Below, in pieces: positions 20,535 to 34,014 of a stretch of 64,000 nucleotides of DNA. The notes beneath the pieces are model-generated. The model worked only from the letters and a program-made list of their open reading frames with translations. It did no database searches and was not told the origin of the DNA. The position numbers and the translations under genes are program-made. The stretch comes from Diphasiastrum complanatum (lineage: Eukaryota; Streptophyta; Lycopodiopsida; Lycopodiales; Lycopodiaceae). Each line of letters begins with the position of its first letter. Position 1 is the first letter of the stretch. Location of the stretch: positions 5,576,852-5,640,851 of the forward strand of contig CM055103.1 of NCBI GenBank assembly GCA_029204225.1, read 5' to 3'.

Positions 20535-21328
20535 TGTGGGGTCGAAGATCTTTCGTAGTATAGCCCTTCTGCCTGTCAACACATGTTAGATCACTGGATA
20601 GGTGCCTAACTATGCATAGATGTCTTACTTTCTCCCTTAACTCTACTCACCACTATACTACTCATCTTTAACTCTACTCCTCTACACTATCATTCATCAT
20701 AGTTTGGTTGAAGGGAAGGAATGGAGAAGAAGAGATTGAGAAGAGAAGAGAAAGAGAGTGAGAGTGGAGGTTAGCTCAAATGCTCCTTATGCTTGCTAAT
20801 GGAAAAACATTCACTATTGGCAAACAATAAATATGGAAATAGAAAGCAAGAGAAAACACAACCAAGAGCAATAGCAAGTAGTGAATAGCAATTGAGGATG
20901 CTTCTCTTCCAAAAATGGTAGAGTTTCCTCCTTCTCATTAAGCATGGAAATAGTGTACAAATGGTGCCTTTTTATAAAATGGGGAAGGCCCTTGCCCCTC
21001 AATCTTATTGGCTAATATTCACAATGATCCTAACCATTCATCTTGGACCCAACTTGATCCAAGGGTCCACAAAAAGTACATTAGAAATCACAAGATTCAT
21101 GTGAGTCCAATTTGGACCCAACTCTAAAAAGTGATCTCTAAGTTTAAAAATGACATTGGGCCTCTAGTTTTATCCTAATTACAAGGCCCAAATCAAGTTT
21201 ATTTTATTTACAACTTCAATTGTGTGCTCATTGGGCCATGGGCTTATACACGCAGGATGCCATGCCCTCGCAACACATTTTATTGGAGGATTTTATTTAT
21301 TTACACTTTGTTGGGAATACCCCCAACA
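20535..21328 (-). repeat. 5' LTR of element B (794 bp)
   Basis: Plus strand from TGTGGGGTCGAAGATC to TGTTGGGAATACCCCCAACA. It is the same length class and order as 12370-13172. A TATAAA-type box lies near 20972 (minus strand). The outer end has 7-bp inverted arms, TGTTGGG and CCCAACA. Confidence 0.93.
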
Positions 21329-21333
21329 TATAC
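21329..21333. repeat. Target-site duplication TATAC, right copy
   Basis: Identical to 12365-12369 and directly abuts the LTR end CCCCCAACA. Confidence 0.9.
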
Positions 21334-22560
21334 ATTGGAGTGACCGGCTATCCATGTGAGGACTTATTCCGAATCCCACATACTGGACATGGACGTAACA
21401 CATATGAGTCCAGTACAAGTTTAGGAGCTTCCAAGACAACAACCACCTGCATAACAACAAAGATTGGCACTCCCAGGTGCAAGAGGATTTGCTCAACCAA
21501 ACATGCCAAACCAACAGAACCGACCTCACGTAAAAATGTGGTCCAGAATACCTCTTATGACACCCCAGCCTATGAGCCTACTTACCATGAAGGTGTTAAT
21601 AGCACGTACGTAGATGAGGCATCTACCTCCTATCCGAACGAGCAATATTATCCGGACGAGCAACCTAATCAAGTCGACCAATATAGTTATGCAATTTTCC
21701 CTTCAACATCTCAAAAGAAATGCTTTGTATGCAGAGAAACCACTCACTTTCAAAGTGAATTAGACTACAATATCAATGTGTCACTGAATGCGCTTATTGT
21801 ATCAAAAGACATAGCTATAAAGATTGCCCAAACCAAACCAAAAAGGCTGCTTTAGCACGTAGGGTATTTGAAGAGCTGTTGCTTGTTGTCACACAAGCAA
21901 AACGTAGGACCTTATATTAGAATAAGGACCCAACACAATCACAACCTAGTGCTAATACTTCCACAATCTCACCCTAACCCTGTAGAAGCTCAAAGGCAAT
22001 ACCATGAATTCCAAGATGAGTTTGATAGAGCTGAAGATAGGATTTCTACTCCGCCCTCTGTCTAGTTACCTTCGCAGAGGCCACCACCACAAGGACTAGA
22101 GGTTCTTTTCGATCTCTTACAAGCCCAAATCACTATGTCCTTTCACACGACCATGAAGTTTTCCAAACCCCTACGGGATACCATACTACAAAGCTCCTGG
22201 CAACCTGATATACCAGATGAGTTGAGACAACCGGAAAACATTGAAGTGGTTCATAATGTAGACATGAGCTTACTTCATATTGGTGTTGCTAAAGGTAACA
22301 GTATATCTTTACCAGTGCACTACAAATCTTACCCATCCATGCAAGCCATTCTCAATAGTGGGTCTGGCATGAATATTATCGCTTTGTCCTTAGCAAAGGC
22401 ATGGGGAATATCCACATTGGAAAAGCCTAAGTGACAATGGTACACTTGAATGGCATGGATTTTCCCAAGTTGTTCGGTGTTTGGACTCCCAGAAAACAGT
22501 TTCGGGATATCCATGGGGGCTAGCATAGCACGGAGGTGCTCTAGTACCTAACGTTATGAC
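21334..22560 (+). pseudogene. gag-protease fragment E of a third gypsy-type family
   Basis: The frame continuing to 21855 has a Tyr/Pro-rich region (EQYYPDEQPNQVDQYSYA) and a zinc-knuckle-like CFVCRETTHF. After a frame change come CAYCIKRHSYKDC (CX2CX3HX4C, like the last knuckle of B gag). At 22135-22434 the frame reads MKFSKPLRDTILQSSW, SISLPVHYKSYPSMQAIL and NSGSGMNIIALSLAKAWG: a retropepsin block with Asn instead of the catalytic Asp. Later sequence to about 22560 may be the rest of the protease. It is the target into which element B inserted, and differs from A/B and C. Confidence 0.7.
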
Positions 22561-23981
<1,421 letters not shown>

Positions 23982-24031
<50 letters not shown>

Positions 24032-24032
24032 G
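23982..24032 (+). repeat. (TG)n microsatellite, about 51 bp
   Basis: An uninterrupted TG run within otherwise AT-rich spacer. Confidence 0.98.
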
Positions 24033-25257
24033 CACTTTCAAACATTCATATGTTACCAACTATAGTAAATTTGGAAATGTACTAACTTATGCTCACATGC
24101 ATGTACTTCCTAATAGATGTCTAAGTTTGTTAGTGCATCGAAAGCTGTGTATGAAGAATTTATCATGCATTGAATCCATTGAGAGTGCATCCAAGCATTT
24201 TGTTTACCTAACCATGCACTAGCATCGTTAAAGTCAAATGCAATCCATTAATCACTTATTGATCCAAGACATGACTTTAGGATATATTTTCTTCAATTTC
24301 TTGTCGATATGTATTGGTATCATATATCTTAACACCTACATCAAGGTGCTTTTGGTGAGTGGAGGTTCTTTTTAGGATAGTATTCATGCTATCAAATTTA
24401 GCTTGTGTTGGTGGTTTAGAGAGAAGTATGCTTATTCATTGTTTGTTATTTACATATTTTTTCAAATGTGTTAATTTGGAACATTGCCAATCACATGAGA
24501 ATTAGTGAAACTCCATGCAACAAATGTGTGCTTCCTTGCTTATAGATTGTTTGTTATTTGTATATATGGTATATTTGTAATATAGACCTAGGGTTGGAAC
24601 CCAATCTATGCATGGAATAGAGACATCTAGGAGCCCACAAGCATAAAATTGGCTTAACCTATAAAATGTGGAAATACCATATAAATAATGTACATAATTA
24701 TGCAAGTGCTAAGTGATGACCTTGTGAAAAGTAAAAGGATTCTACCTTGGTTATTTGTAGGTCTATCTTCCAATAAATTGTGAGTTGGTTAGGACTCCCT
24801 TTCTTTCAAACCGAGTTCAGGAGTTAGGCTCCAATCCACAACACAAACAAGGACATAAAAAAACCATTTGTAGGCTTGACATTGGAGCTATCTAGTGAAA
24901 TACTGCCCTACTATTTTTGGATCCACAAAAGTACCGTTGTACTTCCTTGAGGGTCCTTTTGGGCTATGATGTGAGCACATGATCCAATTTGGATTAGACC
25001 ACATGTCCCAAGTCTATTAGTTTAGGTCGCATGTTCCAAATCTCTTGGTTGGAGTTGGATAAGGAAGAAACTATTGCCCATGAACATGCTTTAATCTTGG
25101 CATTAGAGCTAGAGTTAGTAAAGTTGGCAAAATATGAAAAGATGGCAATTTTTTCCTCTCCATGATCTATTTTGTGAACATTTCCAGGAAGTTGACTTCC
25201 ATACGATAGCAACTATTTTCTTGTGTAGAAAATTTTATTTTTAGCATCATGCTAACA
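24033..25257. other. Spacer, no gene seen
   Basis: No coding domain, RNA gene or LTR border was recognised. Confidence 0.5.
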
Positions 25258-25384
25258 AGAATATAAATTTTAATTTTAAAATGCTCATATGACATATAGT
25301 ATAGAAATCATGAATTACAAGAACATATTAAACTTTAATTTTAAAATGCTCATATGGCAAGTAGTTTAGAAACCGTGAAATACA
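25258..25384 (+). repeat. Tandem duplication of about 63 bp
   Basis: The core TTTAATTTTAAAATGCTCAT with flanks occurs at about 25270 and again at about 25334, followed in both by ATAGTATAGAAATCAT or AGTAGTTTAGAAACCGT. The copies are diverged. Confidence 0.75.
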
Positions 25385-26167
25385 TTGATATTGTGAAGCC
25401 ATGTCTCATGATTAGAGCCATATATCAATAGTTGATGAAAGTTACATATTAAGGCGGGGTGAGGCCCAAGGAAGCAGTCGATACCAAGAGCCTTTGAAAA
25501 TCAAAATTTGTTAATTATGATAGATAGTTGTTCAATTGATTAAGATAGTTTGACTTACTTGAAACATAATAGTTGTTCAAAATTAACGAAAAATTTAGTA
25601 ACTGGAGGATGTTAGCTATCAAGAGTTCTGGGTTGGAGGATTGAAAAGACAACAATTCTAAAAAACCAACAAACCTAAAAAAATATCACATATTGGAGGG
25701 AAACTCACAAGAGGCTTTGCAAACAATGCATTAGAGCCTTGTTCTCCCTGGCGTCTCCTTCTTGAGAAAAATTAAGATGTAGGTAATGTACATACTCCTT
25801 TGGTTCAAAATTTATTGCCTAATAGTTAGTTCATATAAAAAGGATTGGGTTTAGGGCTTGATTTCATAATTCAAGGTTTAGGCTTTAAAGGAACTTCTTA
25901 TTGATTGGTGGCAATGGCATAATCCGAAAATATGGGCTAAAGTCGAATTTTTATCCTCTCAAATTTCTTGAACTTTAGGTAGAATTTTAACTGAAATTCC
26001 AGAACTTTAGACCAAATTGTCCCTTTTCCCTTTTTTTTTTGCAATAGACTCTATATTTGAGTTGATATATGTCAAATTCAATGTGCGGTTACACTATGAA
26101 TTATGATGTTAATGCTAATATCAAGAGAAGTTTTGCCATGGTACAAAATCATAAAATCTGCTGGAAA
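25385..26167. other. Spacer, no gene seen
   Basis: AT-rich, no domain recognised. Confidence 0.5.
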
Positions 26168-26575
26168 ATGAAAAAACAACGATCTCAATGAAAAAGATTT
26201 AATAAAAAAAAAAACAAACCATTTGTCTGCTCAAATTAACATGGGAGAGTTGGGTTTAGGGTTTAGGGTTTGACATGGAATAAATACTCGACATAGAACT
26301 GTGGGTCGTTTGCTGGTTGCAGATCCTATTTTACACCCTAATCTGAAATCATGAATAACTACTCTACATAGAAAAAACAAAGAACTCAAATGAAAAAAAA
26401 TTAAATTTTAAGAAAACCCATTTTTCTGCTGAAATTAACATGGGAGAGAAACTTTTAGCAAATAATCAAGATAGCTCTGCAAAGCTAAAAAGTCTATTTT
26501 ACACCCTAGTCTGAAATCATGAATAAATACTCTACATAGAATTTTGGGTCTTTTGCTGGTTGAAGATTCTGAAAG
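26168..26575 (+). repeat. Diverged tandem repeat of about 200-240 bp with a telomere-like word
   Basis: GAAAAAACAA...AAATTAACATGGGAGAG occurs at 26168-26250 and 26370-26447. ATAAATACTCNACATAGAA followed by TGGGTCNTTTGCTGGTTG occurs at about 26280 and 26531, with a partial copy at 26353. Two and a half TTTAGGG units lie at 26251-26270 in the first copy only. Confidence 0.7.
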
Positions 26576-27969
26576 GACTGTTTTTCTGGGAAGCATGTGG
26601 GTGGCCACTCACCCCCATCTCAACATTGCCTACTCTTAATAATCCCATGTTTCAGTTGCAGCAATTGGGAACCCAAGTCATATAAATTTCTCATGTACTG
26701 GACAAGCACCAGCAGAAAAAGCTGAACCTTGGAATCTGACAAGTTTGCTTACTATTATTGCTTTGCTATTCCATCCAAGTACTGTAAGTTTTCTTTCACT
26801 TTTGTAGATTAGTATAGGCATAAAGTTTGGACAGGAATTGCCACAAAAGAGATACCGTTTTGGTAAGCTTCCAAGTAACAAGCTAAAAGGCCAGCTGCTT
26901 TATTCTTCATTACATTGTATATGTTCCCCACAATTTATTTGATTTGCGTTTCCCTCTATGCTCCCGTCATGCCACTTTCTAAGAAAGGTTCCTTGCCTGT
27001 GAGAAAGCAAATCATCAAAGAGAGATATTCAAAAAATTCCTTCAGTGTTTCTCCACTTTTCTTGATGCTTTTGTCAAAAGCTAAGTACATGGCCTGTAAG
27101 TTTTGTTTTCCCAGCTGGTGAGGCACTGAGATGCAAATGTGGGGTCCTTTGATTGTTGCTTGTCCTTTCAGTGCAGAAGCTTTGTATGCTGTCACCTGAA
27201 TATCACGGCCCACAACAGTCCCCAAAAGTGTCGTGCTGCAACAGGCAGCTCCGTGAAAGCATCGTGTGCATAGCCAGCTCAATCTACTCCTACTTAGAAC
27301 TTCATCACGGTCACGTATGTTTCAAATCTATTAGTAACACTTGACTAGCTGGTTTAATCTGTGGTAGCCATGTAACACCACTGGGGAGAAACGTTTTCAA
27401 GATCATCAAGCTTTGTTTTCAGTTTTTAGCCTTTGAAACGTTATAGCAGCAGCTTTTGGAAACCAGAAAGAAGTTCTGGGCATTGTACAAGATGCTATCA
27501 GGGGAGAGCCTAGGAAAGAATGAACAGCTGTGGATTGACTTGAAAAGTTTGTTGTTGCCTGTTCCTATGGAGAGAGAAAGAGCTTGGATGCACAGTCTCT
27601 TCCCACTTTGATGCATAAGTGCTGCCTTACAGGGCCTTACAGGGTGCTCAATGGCTGCCACTCTTGAGACCCACCTTTTTCGTCACACTAATCCATCTTT
27701 TTGACACAATGAATAATCTCAATTCAAGTATTAACATCATCTTCCCTATCTGAAACATTTTTAAAAAGCCAAGTAACCATCTCCACGGGTTGTTCATGTA
27801 GCTTCTCGCATTAGCAACTTTGGTTTTAGAGAAATGTGCTCATCTTTCTAGTTAATCTTCAAGCAATGCAGTTCACATTTTTTCTTTTTCATTCCGCATA
27901 GAATGTTGTTTAATCTCTGAAAACCGGAAATGACAAGCGGAATCAAATAGCTTATTGCAGCAAGCCTGC
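26576..27969. other. Spacer, slightly GC-richer, no supported gene
   Basis: Several modest open frames lie on both strands (for example minus 26956-27282, 108 codons), but none has a recognisable domain or a homologous copy elsewhere in the window. This part is less AT-rich than the DNA around it and might contain remains of a host gene. Confidence 0.35.
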
Positions 27970-28078
27970 CACAAATTGCATGCAATCATCATACAGTAGA
28001 TAGATTCAACAAGACTGCATCAACTAGGATCTTATCACAAAATGCATGCAATCATCATACAGTAAATAGATTCAACAA
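27970..28078 (+). repeat. 43-bp direct repeat, 66-bp period
   Basis: CACAAATTGCATGCAATCAT and its continuation at 27970-28012 recur at 28036-28078 with two changes. Confidence 0.9.
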
Positions 28079-28663
28079 TGGATTATAGGTTCAGATTATA
28101 GGAGAACAAAGCACACAACCATTGTAGTTACAATCTCCACTCTCCTCCTAAAATGACAACTAAGACAATGCTACAAAATTAGTAATAGGGCTGGTTGCCC
28201 CTGGGAATTTTGACAACCACTTAGACCCATCAACCATTATTCAATACTAAGGTGATTTATGACCCTCCAAATAATACTGAATCCAAATAATACTGAATAG
28301 ATATAAGTGTTACATATATTAAAAAAAACTATCACTAAGAGATGTATTATTGAAATGTATAAGCTTCACATTAAGTATTTCAAAAGATTATATGTAGCAT
28401 GTAGATGTTGTGTCTATGGATTCTTAGACTTGTTAGTAGTTTATAAACTTCAAACGTACTATTGCTTACATGGCATCCTACCCCTAAACAACAAGTCTTT
28501 TTTTTGTTAATAAATTTGACAATCTCTCATGTAGAAATAGTATCTAGGGGTCTCTCATCACTTTGAGAGAGAAGTCTCATGACAACAATATTTTGTGACG
28601 TCCAAGCCATATCATGCAAGGCCAAGGCCTAATAATAATCTTGAGGCAGCTTGCACATGCAAC
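28079..28663. other. Spacer, no gene seen
   Basis: AT-rich; a short duplication CCAAATAATACTGAAT lies near 28267. No domain. Confidence 0.5.
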
Positions 28664-29280
28664 ACAATCTTTGTCAATGAAATAATCAAGTGTCTATTGG
28701 AAGACTTTTCGTTATCATCAGTTTAGTACTCTGTATCATCCGAGAGGTAATGGACAAGCTGAATCTTCTAATAAGATTCTTTACAACAGTATGACCAAAA
28801 TAGTGGAAGCAAGTCGTTCTGATTGAGAACATAAACTTCATGCAGCGTTATGGGCATTCAGAACAACTTACAAATTTAGTACAAATCAGACACCATTTCA
28901 ACTGGTTTATGGTCAAGATGTAGTTATGCCGATTGAATTTTTAGTACCATCCTTTTTTTTTTTTGGATGAAAAAAAAATCATTACAAATGAGTCATGATA
29001 CTTTACATAAACTTTGTGAAACCAGATTGATGGTAGTACATGCATTAGCAGCAGATAAAGCACGTCGCAAGGCATGGCACGATCACTGAAAGAAGGAGAA
29101 CTAGCATTGATGTATAAAACAAAACTGATCAAAGGGAAACTCAAATTTATAGGCGAAGGACCTTATAAAATGAAAGAAATACTATTTTACGAAGCAATTA
29201 TTTTGGAACACTTGGGATGGAAGATGATTTGATACCCCAATTAATGATAGCCGACTACACAAGTTTTGATAGTAGGTTCA
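28664..29280 (+). pseudogene. Integrase C-terminal fragment (C1)
   Basis: Starts inside the DDE core just before the Glu motif (GNGQAESSNKILYNS), continues HAALWAFRTTYKFSTNQTPF, QLVYGQDVVMPIEFLVPS, a poly-T/poly-A rich break at 28951-28978, then HKLCETRLMVVHALAADKA and the GPY/F-like end. Several stops. The start of the element is missing. Confidence 0.85.
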
Positions 29281-30008
29281 ACCAGCATGATCACGGATCT
29301 TATCATTTTTACTTTTGTTGTTTAACAATTTCATTGTTTTACACTACTTGATTGACTCTTTTTTGAAATAGACAATAAAAAATAAAAGATGAGCAAAAGT
29401 TAAAAAAGTCATCAGATCAGAAAAAGAGGAAGGAAAGTATTTTCAAGAATCAAAATTTGAAGGAAAATGACTTAGAAAATCACTTTTTGAGTCAGATCTT
29501 GAACGCACCATATTAGAAACCTTTGTCGGGCAGAAGCTTACTACTTTGGAAACCTTCGCCGACCATGATATCTCATTATGAACCTTTGTTGACCTGACAA
29601 ATGGATTCAGAATGCCAAATTTAGGTTGGACATAGGTTCATATCCTTAAATCTTTATTAAATACAATACTTGGGCGAATGATGCACTTAAGCAGAGTTGA
29701 ACCCTAGCCACAGACCTTCAGAACCTTCATCGAGCTACAATAGTGGTCAGAAACCTTCACTGAGAATTTTGGAAGCTATTTTCACATAACTGAGTATGCC
29801 TACAAATTTTTGTCCAAAACTGACTAGCCAAACTAGTACTTTGTCTAATGGACCCTCAAAATTAGCCTATAAATTGGCTGAATTTGATTTCATTTCTCAC
29901 TTGTGCTAGCGAAGCTCTTGCCCGCTACCAAACTTTTGCGATACTTTCTTACAGCCTTCTGATACACTCTTAGGTCTTTTCTGATTTCAGTTTCTACCTT
30001 TTGCCATC
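29281..30008 (+). promoter_or_regulatory. Post-integrase repeats and internal promoter (C1)
   Basis: AACCTTCGCCGA-type words occur near 29517, 29548, 29580, 29719 and 29750 (AACCTTYRYYGA). A TATAAAT box is at 29868-29874, followed by TTGGCTGAATTTG and GCTAGCGAAGCTCT at 29905-29918, then about 90 bp to the aORF ATG at 30009. The layout equals that of element A at 5890-6473. Confidence 0.65.
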
Positions 30009-30232
30009 ATGTCGTCTACTGATACCAATCATTCACCTCGATATGTGATTCACCGTGATGTTCCAACTGCAACGGATCTCATGGTGCTTCCTAGCACAAG
30101 CAGGGTGGCTAAGTGGATGACCCTTGCTGAACCTTTTCTCATGACAATGGGTATCCATGAGCATGTCTTTTCAAGCAAAATCAATATGGAATTTATTACC
30201 ATGGGCTTTAGCACTTGATATGAGAGTAAATT
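30009..30232 (+). pseudogene. aORF N-terminus, cut at the LTR (C1)
   Basis: ATG at 30009 gives MSSTDTNHSPRYVIHRDV, then SSKINMEFITMGFST, matching aORF A (HSEINMGLALHAYAT) in position. A stop follows and LTR1 begins at 30233, so about 2.8 kb of aORF has been deleted, a loss comparable to that in element B. Confidence 0.75.
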
Positions 30233-31005
30233 TGTTGGAGGGTTTGCGGATATCGAGACAATCCTAACCCTAGCTAATAAGTGAGAGGGATTTGGCACCA
30301 TGCGTGTGTAAGTCTAATATGATGATCACATAGTTATTTAATAATTAGGAAGTCAATAAAAGGACTTTAGGCCTTTTTGCGAGACTTTTAATGTCGCAGG
30401 CCTAAATGTCAAGTTAGTGAATAAAATAGGGGTTCCCACCAAATTTCAATTTCAAATTGGATCCTCTAATTAATGCAAGAGTTTCTCACTCTTTTTAGAT
30501 TTGAATGGGCCAATAGGATTTTGAGGCCAAGGCCCTCCTCTCCACTATAAAGAAGCCTGGCCTACTCGAGTTTGTAAACCATGTTCTCTCTTCATTTCAA
30601 ATGCAAGCGGTTGAGCCTCTTATGAAATGGATTATGAATGTCCTTGCTCTCTATCTCTTTTCCTCTTTCTCTCATGCTTTTGTTGTATTTGCTAATTGTT
30701 AGATCTGAATGCTATTAGGATTGTATATTCTTATGCTTTTTGTGAGAGAGAAAGGGAGAGAGAGATGAAGCAAGTATCTATTTTGTTGTGGGTGGTAGTG
30801 TTATTGGTTTAGGGTTAACAGATGTAGTGTTAATCCGTAGTGTTAATGGATCTTAGAGTTAATTGTGGATCATCCATGCATGCTGGATTTTGATTTATGC
30901 TATCGCTCTCATGGGATCAAACCTCCGCTTGACGACTAACTTCTTCTCCTTGATGCTTGTGTGCTTGGATCTTGGGTTGAGGATAGGATAGGAAAAGCCA
31001 CTACA
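30233..31005 (+). repeat. LTR1 of family C (773 bp)
   Basis: Begins TGTTGGAGGGTTTGCGGATA and ends AAAAGCCACTACA. A TATAAAG box is at 30546-30552. It is homologous to 40011-40649 and 43546-44285. Confidence 0.9.
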
Positions 31006-31030
31006 ATTTTGCCATCATTGTCGGAGAGCT
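31006..31030 (+). promoter_or_regulatory. Decayed tRNA-Asp-type primer-binding site (C2)
   Basis: Directly after LTR1 comes ATTTTGCCATCATTGTCGGA, which matches TGGCGCCGTTGCCGGGG at roughly two thirds of positions, mostly differing by transitions. Position supports the call more than sequence does. Confidence 0.5.
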
Positions 31031-32150
31031 ATGCCAATTTCTCATATTACAGCATGTTTGGATAGATGTTAGCTTGCATTAGGCATCTTGTTTTGGCATG
31101 AATAGGGTTAAAATTGCATTTTAGGTTAGATTGAGAGATTCTTAAGATCCATTTGGATCTAAAAAATCAGAAAAATAACAAAAATCGGTCATTCCTACCA
31201 GATTTGATAAAAAAAGAAGCAAAATTGTCATTGGAGAACCTTCATCAAGTTGTGGAAACCTTCTGTTTCACTCATAGAACCTTCAAATTGAAGGGTGAAG
31301 GTTAATTCCCAGTAGATTTGCAAAAACATCAGAAAAATCACCAAAAAACACCAAAAAACCATCAAAACTCTAAAAATATAGAAAAAGAACCATTGCCCTA
31401 TTCATTGTGCATAGGTTTGATTCAGATCTATCTAGTGCCATGTCAGCGAAGATTAATTCCAAAAATAGAAGGCCAAAGTGACTGTTCATCTAGTTGTTGG
31501 TAAGCTTTTGTGAAAAAGTTTAACATCTTTTTTGCAAAAATATCAATTCTTTGAGAAGAACCTTCGCCAAAACCTTCGCTAGAGTCTGTGTCAATCCTAC
31601 TTACTATTTTTGATAATCAGTGAGTTGGGCGAACATTAAGCTTAGGCCATTTGTCATATTGATCTATTTTTGTCAAAAAAAAGCTCTTTTTTGCAAAAAT
31701 AAAAGTATTACTCTTGCAACCTTCATCAAAACCTTCGTTGACTTCTCTGAGGACTCTATTTATAGTAATCAATTGTGAGTTTGACAAAGATTAGATTGAT
31801 CAAGATCTTATAAAAAGTCAATTTTTACTCTCGCCAAGCTCTAAAAATCCCAATTTTTTTCATAAGAAACCTTCGCCAGTTTTACCACATATTTATCTGT
31901 GTCAGATTTATTCACTATAAGGTTGACGAAGGTTAGTTTTACCAAATTTGTCATAAAACAGTCAGATTAGTGATTTTTTTTTACCAAAAATAGCAGTAAA
32001 GAACCTTTGCCAAGTCAACCCTCGCCCAGTCAACCTTCGCCTAAACTATTTTTAGGATATGATCTATCAAATCTAGCCTTTGTCAAATTTTGGAATCATT
32101 CTGTTTTAGTTTGATAGTGATTATGAAAAATCTTCATTTTATTGTGGTAA
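31031..32150 (+). other. 5' leader of C2 with AACCTTCGCC repeats
   Basis: No domain is seen. AACCTTCGCC-like words occur near 31228, 31257, 31559, 31571, 31719, 31731, 31868, 32002, 32017 and 32031, plus the complement near 31924. This matches the leader of element B in position but not in motif sequence. Confidence 0.7.
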
Positions 32151-32718
32151 TTAGTAATGGAACTATAGCAATGATTACGAGATTGGTCCTTCATACTAGT
32201 ATGCTATCTATGTTGCCACGCAACAACAAGCAGCTAGACAATGGACCAGAGTGTCACTTGGATGTTTTGCATGCGGAGAGAATCACAAAGTTGTTGAATG
32301 TCCAAACAAAGGGAAGTTTATACTATTCTGTAGAGAATGTGGCTATGGACACTGTTATAAAGAATGTCTTGCAAGACCCAAACCACCATCGGTTACTGCT
32401 CCAGTGAATATGATTACAATCAAGAAAAGACCAGTAGTTCAACCTGAACCAACTATACCTTTGATGGTTGTTACTAGAGTTCAGAAACAAAAAGAAGTTC
32501 TAGTTGATCCATTACCTGATGAATCTACACCAACTACAGATATACCTACCGCATCAAGGGTGTATCCGAATCTCAAAGCAGAAAAGAAAAGATATGAAAA
32601 TATGAGACAGTGGATTAAACAGTTGCAAGAAGAAGAAGCCCAAGAAGCCGCTAAAGCAGCAGCCGAAGTCCATTCTTCATCTATGCCACAAACAAATCCA
32701 AGAACAGATACAAAATAA
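32151..32718 (+). pseudogene. gag C-terminus with two zinc knuckles (C2)
   Basis: The frame 32251-32718 carries CFACGENHKVVEC and CRECGYGHCYKEC, equivalent to the third and fourth knuckles of B gag, then a basic region and YPNLKAEKKRYENMRQWI with a Glu/Ala-rich tail. The capsid region is missing: the leader is followed almost directly by the knuckles, so the N-terminal gag has been deleted. Confidence 0.88.
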
Positions 32719-34014
32719 AAATGATCGTAAATATTCTATCTAGCAAGAGAGATATTACACTAGGAGAATTCCTTAAGCTGGTGCCTAAAGCAAAATAAGT
32801 ATTAACAAAAAGATTGACTCAAATGGAACCACAAGTCCATCACAAGCCATTTTTTGTGTCAGGTTTGAAAAAACGAATGAAGTACTCAATGTGGGAACAA
32901 CTTGGGAAAGTGAGCAGAAAAACATCACCTTGTCGATAAAACATAGATAGTTTGGTAAAGAAGCAGTTGTGATTGATAGAGGTTCAGGAGTTAACCTGAT
33001 TTCAACCAAACTATATGCAAAATGGGGACTTACCAAGCTGCCACTTTTGCCATCAAGCTAGCTGATAAAAAAATGATAGTCCGTCCTAGAGGAATGGTTG
33101 AAGACGTACCTACCAAAATAGTTGGAGTGTAGTTTGTCATTAATTTTGTAGTAATGGACTTACCTGATGCACCAAATGTATATCGAGTTTCATTCGGACG
33201 TCCATGGTTATGAGTTGCGCAAGTAATTCATAACAAGGGCACCGACAAAATTACTTTTGAGAATCGTGAGCATGCAGTCAAAGTAGATCCAATCACTTGG
33301 ACTATCAAGCTAGTAGTCCAAAGAGGAGATGTCGATTTATCAATACCTGAATGATCGACAAATGAAGACTCTGGGAGTCCATTATGACTAACACTGTCAA
33401 CTGGAATCAAGCTCTTGTAATATTGGATTGCACAGTAGGCTATGTGTCAACGAGATAATCAATCCGAATTGAGCGAAATTTCCTTACTCGATCAAACTTT
33501 GGATACACCGATCACTTTTTCATTGAATATGATGAACTTATCTTGGATATCAACTGATCCAATTCCAAATCCAATTGAAGATGATCTAATACATGTTAGT
33601 CATGCCTTGACTTACGATGGAGATGCAGAACTTATGGATGAACAGATCCTCAACCACATGGGTACTACAAGATTTGGATTTCGCGATATTCCGGATGAAC
33701 CGACAATAAAGTCACCAAAAGCAATTATATTGAAGGAAGGAAAAGTTCTAGGACTAATGACAAAGAAAGAAGCTAAACAACACTATAATACGGTCCTGAA
33801 ATGGGAAAAATCATCTCGAAAAGTTGATTCTAAGAATGTACCTCCTTTATTGGATAAAGGAAAGGGGAATATCAAAGATGATTCTTCAAGTCAGACTTCT
33901 TGCAAGAAAGCACCATCAAGAAAGTCATCACCTCCACGATTGATTCCTACCAAGAAAGCTAAACAGAGATCAAAGATCAACTCTTATGAAAAGGAACAAT
34001 CAGAAGAAGTCTAG
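32719..34014 (+). pseudogene. Protease and PR-RT spacer (C2)
   Basis: Protease remains between 32940 and 33300 in changing frames (VIDRGSGVNLIS-like, then SFGRPWL-like); the active-site Asp is readable as DRGSG, B having DGGSG. The open frame 33442-34014 is the spacer: LDTPITFSLNMMNLSW, NPIEDDLIHVSHALTY and a Lys/Ser-rich tail. Just beyond, near 34040, the phrase CYTLDDVVIML equals NYTLDDMVIMM of B. Confidence 0.8.

Larger units (their letters stand above)
12370..21328 (-). mobile_element. Element B: complete insertion of a deleted Ty3/gypsy retrotransposon
   Basis: This 8,959-bp element has both LTRs, a primer-binding site, leader, gag, protease, RT and RNase H, a 3' promoter region and a 5-bp target duplication (TATAC). 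Compared with element A it lacks the whole integrase (junction near 14296) and almost the whole aORF (junction near 13366). Its LTRs look about 95 per cent identical by eye, so the insertion is not very recent. It could only have moved using proteins from a full-length relative. Confidence 0.93.

Noticed and set aside
26251-26270. Interstitial telomere
   Set aside because: Only about two and a half TTTAGGG units; too short to claim.
26956-27282. 108-codon minus-strand frame as a host gene
   Set aside because: No recognised domain, splice sites or homologous copy; composition is not enough for a gene call.
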